Below are positions 59,736-64,000 of a DNA stretch of 64,000 nucleotides, piece by piece; position 1 is the stretch's first letter, and the number at the start of each line of letters is the position of its first letter. The position numbers and the translations under genes are program-made. Source of the DNA: Symbiodinium natans (Eukaryota; Sar; Dinophyceae; Suessiales; Symbiodiniaceae); NCBI GenBank assembly GCA_905221605.1, contig CAJNDS010002690.1, positions 712,531 to 776,530 of the forward strand, written 5' to 3'. The notes below the pieces were generated by a model. That model was not told where the DNA came from. It did not search any database and was given only the letters and a program-made list of their open reading frames with translations.

Positions 59736-60338
59736 GGGCTTTGAATGACCTTTAGGAATGCAATGTTTGAGAGGAGAGTATACAGTATATAGTATACCCA
59801 GAACCCTATGAAGCCAAAACCCTAAACCCCAAGCCCCTAAGCCCCTAAGCCCCTAATTAAGTCCCTAAGCCCCTATGCCCCTATGCCCCTAAACCCTAAA
59901 TTGCCCTAATTAACCCCTAAACCCTAAGCTAAACCCTAAGCCCGGAACGCCTGCGCAAGGTGGTACCACGCGATTTGCAGCCTTTGAATCCCGGAAGCTT
60001 TGCCCATCCGCAGGCGGGTTTGGGGTTGAAGGGGGTTTAGGGTTTAAGGTTTAGGGTTTAGGGTTTAGGGTTTGGGGCTTTAGAGCTTTAGGGTTTAGGT
60101 AGGGTTAGGGTCTAGTACCCTAAACCCCAAGCCCAGATTTCTGGTCTTTAGGACTGAAAAGGCTCAACGTCCGGAGGGTTTTTGGCAGGATTCTACGGGT
60201 GAGGGATTCCCGAAACCCTAATCTCGAAGCCCTTAGCCCTTGTAAGCCCTAGTTGAGGGCATGACGGCGAGTCGTGTTGAGGGTGAGGTTTAGCATTTAG
60301 GGTTTAGGGTTTCGCATTTCGGGTTTAGGGTTTTTAGG

Positions 60339-60810
60339 GCCTACTTGGAGGTTCATGGTACTTATTTACCAGTGATGACGGTACTTGTAACAGTACTTAA
60401 AACCATATTAGGGCACTTAAGGGGGTTATGAGTAGTCATAGTTGGTTACAAGGAGGGGCCCCCCTAGCTGTAAGTAGAGTTAGATGGCTTTGTAGTACAT
60501 GTCGGACTCCATATTAGGACATGGATGCCGCCTGGGCTACAGCCACCATTTCCACAGATTCGTTTCATAAAAAGTAGAGTTATGAGGACCCTAACTTGGG
60601 GTATAAGGATCCTAAATAAGGTTATAACTCTGTGGTGCTTTACTGTAACTTTGGATCTTTAGCCTTTTTGGGGTTTATTGGGTTTCTGAACAAGACAGCT
60701 AAAAGTTAAATTCATAGCTAACCTGCTAAGTGCAGCCAAGATAAGTCCCTTAACTATAGTTAGTATAGTAAGGGGGCCCCTCCTTGTAACAAGTACCATG
60801 AACCTCCAAA
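60339..60810. mobile_element. Family 1 element with a nested element
   Basis: TACTTGGAGGTTCATGGTAC at the left and AGTACCATGAACCTCCAAAT at the right, 470 bases apart. The interior holds a second structure: GGGGCCCCCCTAGC...GGGGGCCCCTCC, with TCTGTGGTGCTTTACTGTAA, which also occurs at 56270. Confidence 0.7.
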
Positions 60811-60843
60811 TAATGAACCCCAGTCTCCCCCTAAACTTTGCAG

Positions 60844-60872
60844 TTCCCGGGTGATTGAGACTGCGGCAATAG
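60844..60872 (+). CDS. Short candidate exon
   Basis: TTTGCAG|T...ATAG|GTTTTG. Reads SRVIETAAI. 34 bases after a family 1 end. Confidence 0.4.
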
Positions 60873-60894
60873 GTTTTGCGCTGTCAGGGCCTAA

Positions 60895-60962
60895 ACCCTA
60901 AACCCTAAACCCTAAACCCTAAACCCTAAACCCTAAACCCTAAACCCTAAACCCTAAACCCT
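60895..60962 (-). repeat. (CCCTAAA)n telomeric tract
   Basis: About nine units. Confidence 0.95.
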
Positions 60963-61144
60963 TCGTGCATCAAGGCTGCACTGTACCCTGAGCCCTAGAC
61001 CCCAGCGTAGGTGCCTGCTTGGAGTAAATCCCCGATTCTGACTGTACTTCTAGCCTTCTTAGCGGACTTTGGGGGCCTACAAGCACTAAACCCTAAACCC
61101 AAAAACCCTAAAACCTAAACCCCTGAACAGTCAAGCGGACCCAG

Positions 61145-61211
61145 GTTTGCCGAAAGCCATGCACCTGAGCTGACATTGGCACACGGCTTTCAATTCTGCC
61201 TTTTATTCCAT
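61145..61211 (+). CDS. Exon, unknown protein
   Basis: GCGGACCCAG|G...CAT|GTAGGGTTTAGGG. Reads FAESHAPELTLAHGFQFCLL then FH. Confidence 0.55.
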
Positions 61212-61345
61212 GTAGGGTTTAGGGTTTAGGGTATAGGGTTAGGGTTTAGGGTTTAGGGTTTAGGGTTTAGGGTTTAGGGTTTAGGGTTTAGGGTTTAGGG
61301 TTTAGGGTTTAGGGTTTAGGGTTTAGGGTTTAGGGTTTAGGGTTT
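61212..61345 (+). repeat. (TTTAGGG)18 starting at a donor
   Basis: Long near-perfect array directly 3' of the exon. Confidence 0.97.
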
Positions 61346-61349
61346 TAGG

Positions 61350-61470
61350 CCTAAGACCCAGAGCAGGCCCCTTCTTCCCTTTTTTAGGCTCAGGTTCCCT
61401 TGAAAGCCCCTTTTTGAACCAACAAGGGTAACCTTCCTTCTTCCTGGGATGCTTTTGGCTCTAGCTTCAG
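61350..61470. mobile_element. Family 2 element
   Basis: CCTAAGACCCAGAGCAGGCC...CTTCCTGGGATGCTTTTGGC; diverged. Confidence 0.55.
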
Positions 61471-61504
61471 GCGATTTCAGGCGTCCCTTAGGCCCCCCAA
61501 TGCC

Positions 61505-61570
61505 TATGAGGGTTTAGGGTTTAGGGTTTAGGGTTTAGGGTTTAGGGTTTAGGGTTTAGGGTTTGGGGTA
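61505..61570 (+). repeat. (TTTAGGG)8 telomeric tract
   Basis: Near-perfect. Confidence 0.95.
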
Positions 61571-61674
61571 AGTAGTTATGTAGCTGTTGGAGGCTCAACC
61601 GCCCTACACTAAACGTCCTTACAGCCTGAGGACACGCGTCAGGGATAGTTAAGGCTAGGTTAACTCGGTAGGCC

Positions 61675-61905
61675 CTTGGGATATTTGATATTTTCTCTAT
61701 TGGGCTGAAGAGGACCATATTTAGGATTTTTTCAGAGGGTGTTAAAGAATTGGGGGTGGATTTAGAATAAGTTTAAATTTCTATGGGTCCTAATCCCTAT
61801 ATACCCTCAATGGCCCATAGAAGCTTAAGATTTTTATAGGGCCCCCAAATCCCCCCCAAACCCTAAACCTTAAACCCTAAACCCTAAACCCTCAGGGCCA
61901 TCCCA
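61675..61905. mobile_element. Family 6 element with CCCTAAA insert
   Basis: GGGATATTTGATATTTTCTC...GAGGACCATATTTAGG...AATCCCCCCC, insert of CCCTAAA at 61857-61893, CAGGGCCATCCC. Confidence 0.6.
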
Positions 61906-61969
61906 GTTGAGTGTTTGGGGTTCGTGCATTCGGGCTTTGCGCCTTTAGATCTCGGCTCTCGTCTGACCA

Positions 61970-62070
61970 GTAGTGCCCTTATTCCGTTTTTTTTGGGGGG
62001 CTTAGGTTCCCTTATAAATCCCTTTTAAGCAAAGAAGGGTAGCCTTTTGAGTCCTAGGTTACTGGGCAAC
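61970..62070. mobile_element. Family 2/3-like element
   Basis: AGTAGTGCCCTTATTCCG...AGGTTCCCTTATAAATCCC...AGTCCTAGGTTACTGGGC. Confidence 0.55.
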
Positions 62071-62405
62071 TTCGGCTTTAGGGCTTAGGGTTTTGCAGAC
62101 TCCGGGCTCACACCACAGCCCACCACAGCCCTCTTACCACTTACTTCGTCATAGTTGGTACTTAACCCAAAAGAAATCGGCATCTGAATTTCTGATATTA
62201 TCCAAGCCATGAACTAGGTTAGCGCTTGGTCTTTCAGTCGTTTTCAGGCATCGCTTCTCCTCGTTAAGGATTGAGGGATGAACTTTGAGTATGCTTCCCT
62301 TTCTAAATTGGATGCCCGCCATCAAATATGGAGGTTTTCGAAACAGGGGACCCCCAATATAGATCCCAAGTAGTAGGATTCCCCTTATTTAATGGCTACC
62401 GCCAG

Positions 62406-62479
62406 TGCCGCCGACCCCTCAACCTGATGCTCCGCGCAAACCGGACAAGAACAAGGGCGGGAAGGGCGGAGCCCTTTAA
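62406..62479 (+). CDS. Candidate terminal exon (Pro/Lys/Gly-rich tail)
   Basis: TACCGCCAG|TG. Reads PPTPQPDAPRKPDKNKGGKG then GAL and TAA. Another frame (CRRPLNLMLRANRTRTRAGR) is also open. Confidence 0.4.
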
Positions 62480-62529
62480 AGTCAGTCAGGCCCGTGCAAC
62501 CAGGTGGCCATGAGCCACTGGGCATAGGG

Positions 62530-63215
62530 CCGGGGGGCGGGGGTTGGGGGGGGGTGGGGAAGGGTGGGGGGTGCGTGGGTGGGGGGGGGGGTGGGGGAGG
62601 GCGGTGGGGGGTGCGTGGGGGGGGGGGGGGATTGGGGGGGTGGAGGGGTGGAGTAAGGGGAGCGGTCAGGCCGGGCGTGGATTGGCCCTGAGCAGGGTGG
62701 AGTGGAATGGTTGGGAAGGAGGGTGGTGGGGAGCGGGGGGCAGGGGAAGGGGTTGGTGGAGGAGATGAGGTAAGTGGCTTGGAGAAGGGTGGATTGGGCG
62801 TGGGGAAGGGGCAGGGGAGGGTGGAGTGGAATGGTTGGGAAGGGGAAGAGAAGTGGGAGGGGGGGGGGGGGGGGCAGAAGGCAGTAAGGGGAGGGGTCTA
62901 ACTGAGGCGGGAGAGATGGTGGGAAGGAAGGGTGGTGGGGAAGCGGGGGGGGGCGTTGGTGGAGGAGATGAGGCAAGTGTTAAGGGCGGCAGGGGAAGGG
63001 GTTGGTGGTGGAAGGGTTAGAAGGGGCAGGGGAGATGGGCAGGGGAAGTGTGGGGGGGGTGGGGGGGGGGTGAGCCAGTTGGGGAGAGGGGCGGTATGGG
63101 GGGGTGGGGGGGTGGGGGGGGAGGGGGGGGGGCGGGTGGGCGGGTTGGGGGTGGGCGGGGGGGGGGGGGTGGGGGCGGTGGGGCGGGGTGGGGGGGGGGG
63201 TGGCGGGGTGCTGGC
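62530..63215 (+). repeat. G-rich minisatellite, about 680 bases
   Basis: GTGGAGTGGAATGGTTGGGA recurs at 62697 and 62822; GGCAGGGGAAGGGGTTGGTG at 62740 and 62988. Nearly all G with A/T/C interruptions. Eight ORFs of Gly or Pro repeats here are artefacts. Confidence 0.9.
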
Positions 63216-63653
63216 GAAGTGCCAAGCTTTCACAGATGTGAGCCTGTTGATGACAATCTCATGGAGTCTTGCCAGCCAAGAACAACGCATATTTCTAACA
63301 GTTCTGTATGCTCGTTTCGCTGGCCATGCGCCAACCATACTACCAACACCTCAGCACCAGGAGTGGGAGGTGGAGCTGTCGTTTCTTGCGGACTCAGCTC
63401 TGCAGAAAAGCTTGGAAAATCTTGCTGCGCCTTTGCGTTGTTGGAGGAATTGCCAAAGCATCTGCCATCCAAATGGCTGCCGCTTGAAGCTTACACGGCT
63501 TACCAGCCTACCGCACCAGCTGAGGGCAGCATGTTCGACAACAGCTTGAACAAGCTAACGTTGTGCATACGTTTCCCTGTGGAGTTTCCCATGAGTCCAC
63601 CGGAAGTTTGGGTACGTCGGCCACCCTCAATACACCTTCGGGGCGCAGTCTGA
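63216..63653 (+). CDS. UBC/RWD-like exon, ubiquitin-conjugating-enzyme-type fragment
   Basis: Open for about 145 codons after the G tract to TGA at 63651. The 3' part reads LPSKWLPLEAYTAYQPTAPA, then NKLTLCIRFPVEFPMSPPEV and WVRRP. The IRFPVEFPMSPPEV segment fits the FPxxYPxxPP core of the E2 ubiquitin-conjugating fold (closest in style to UBE2Q-like or RWD proteins). The catalytic Cys region that should follow is not seen; the frame runs out in PPSIHLRGAV. So this is a partial exon, with a donor likely near TGG|GTACGT, or a truncated gene. The start is unresolved because the G tract is open too. Confidence 0.5.
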   Translation, partial: EVPSFHRCEPVDDNLMESCQPRTTHISNSSVCSFRWPCANHTTNTSAPGVGGGAVVSCGLSSAEKLGKSCCAFALLEELPKHLPSKWLPLEAYTAYQPTAPAEGSMFDNSLNKLTLCIRFPVEFPMSPPEVWVRRPPSIHLRGAV

Positions 63654-63886
63654 AAGCATGAGCCCAGCAAGCAGCATGAAGTGCACGATGCTCCAAGATC
63701 ACAGATGGAAGCCATGATAACATGCTTGTTTCCCAAGCTACTTTGGACGAATTGGTTGTGGTCATGTTTAGGAAACAATATATCAGATGAAAAAATATTC
63801 ACAGCACATACAATAGAATATTTTAAACGTAAAAAACATAAAATAAAATCAATAAATTGTGGTGATAATCACGGACTCTTTTGCAG
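63654..63886. other. AT-rich intergenic or UTR sequence
   Basis: AT-rich (e.g. 63775-63865), no telomeric repeat. Ends in a CTCTTTTGCAG acceptor. Confidence 0.5.
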
Positions 63887-64000
63887 CATAGCCATGGAGC
63901 CGGAACCACCCTCGCCGGCGGGGTCGGACTTCTCCGAGAAGTCATGGCGTGAGGCCCCAGAGTTCGAGGAAGCACCTTGGCAGCAGTTTCGGGTTTTGGG
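63887..64000 (+). CDS. First exon of another gene, cut by the window end
   Basis: Acceptor CTCTTTTGCAG at 63876-63886, 7 bases, then ATG (63894) in a good context (GCCATGG). Reads MEPEPPSPAGSDFSEKSWRE then APEFEEAPWQQFR. The frame meets a TTTTGGG-type sequence at the edge, probably the donor. An acceptor just before an initiator ATG fits spliced-leader trans-splicing or a 5' UTR intron. Confidence 0.6.

Noticed and set aside
62482-63338. Several 64-164 codon Gly- or Pro-rich ORFs
   Set aside because: Direct product of the G-rich minisatellite; both strands are open.
1-64000. The window being a chromosome end (true telomere)
   Set aside because: Tracts are short, dispersed and in both orientations with exons between; no terminal array.
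1-64000. CRISPR array from regularly spaced repeats
   Set aside because: Units are 7-9 base tandem telomeric repeats without spacers, in a eukaryotic intron-rich context.
1-64000. tRNA, rRNA, snRNA or spliced-leader RNA genes
   Set aside because: No cloverleaf, conserved rRNA segment or spliced-leader sequence was recognised by eye.

Overview
This window looks like nuclear DNA of an intron-rich protist, most likely a dinoflagellate (Suessiales/Symbiodiniaceae-like). The reasons are plant/dinoflagellate-type telomere repeats (TTTAGGG), exons of only 20-200 bases, apparent GT-AG plus some GC-AG introns, long G tracts, and every convincing exon lying on the + strand, as in unidirectional dinoflagellate gene arrays. 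The organism is an inference; no rRNA or spliced-leader gene is present to settle it. There is no bacterial, CRISPR or viral content, and few genes can be named.

The dominant component is interstitial telomeric repeat. About a hundred tracts of (TTTAGGG)n or (CCCTAAA)n and variants (TTTGGGG, TTCAGGG, TTTCGGG, TTTAGGGG, TCTTTAGGG) occur every few hundred bases from end to end. Because 7 is not a multiple of 3, such a tract has a stop in every frame about every 21 bases, which is why long ORFs are rare. Between the tracts sit short, GC-richer, non-repetitive islands that read as exons with good splice borders. A recurring layout is (CCCTAAA)n-AG|exon|GT-(TTTAGGG)n, so introns often start with TTTAGGG and end after CCCTAAA. 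Several introns are nearly pure telomeric repeat, and the repeat itself supplies the GT (G|GTTTAGGG) and sometimes the AG (TTTAG|GG). The best cases are 57352-57424, 21997-22117 and 3494-3645.

The second component is several families of short terminal-inverted-repeat (TIR) elements, many copies each. Family 1 has ends ACTTGGAGGTTCATG; family 2 runs CTAGGACCCGGAGTAGG to TGGGTCTAG; family 3 runs TAGCCCAGTGGTACCC to GGTTACTGGGCTACC; family 4 ends ATAAGGGGGAACATCCCA; families 5-7 are less clear. At 35498-35647 and 54860-55011 a family 2 copy coincides with the whole intron, with matching reading phase on both sides. At 48522-48649 a family 3 copy does the same. Family 1 copies repeatedly end 10-35 bases before an exon. 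They behave like introners (intron-creating transposable elements), and many copies have telomeric repeats nested inside. That combination is the most interesting thing here.

Region by region: 1-23.9 kb, scattered exons of unknown genes among telomeric tracts. 23.9-24.55 kb, a small exon cluster with a terminal stop. 24.97-26.6 kb, four exons encoding the C-terminal half of an aminoglycoside/choline-kinase-like (APH fold) phosphotransferase. 26.7-27.0 kb, a 270-base G tract. 27.0-27.8 kb, an AT-rich foreign-looking repeat block. 29.4-31.0 kb, an intron-poor block with a 290-codon membrane-protein ORF. 31-62 kb, more exons, TIR elements and variant telomeric arrays. 62.5-63.2 kb, a G-rich minisatellite. 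63.2-63.65 kb, an exon with a ubiquitin-conjugating (UBC/RWD-like) core fragment. 63.89-64 kb, the apparent first exon of another gene. Exon calls rest on composition, splice borders and phase read by eye; many individual ones could be wrong, and the confidences say so.
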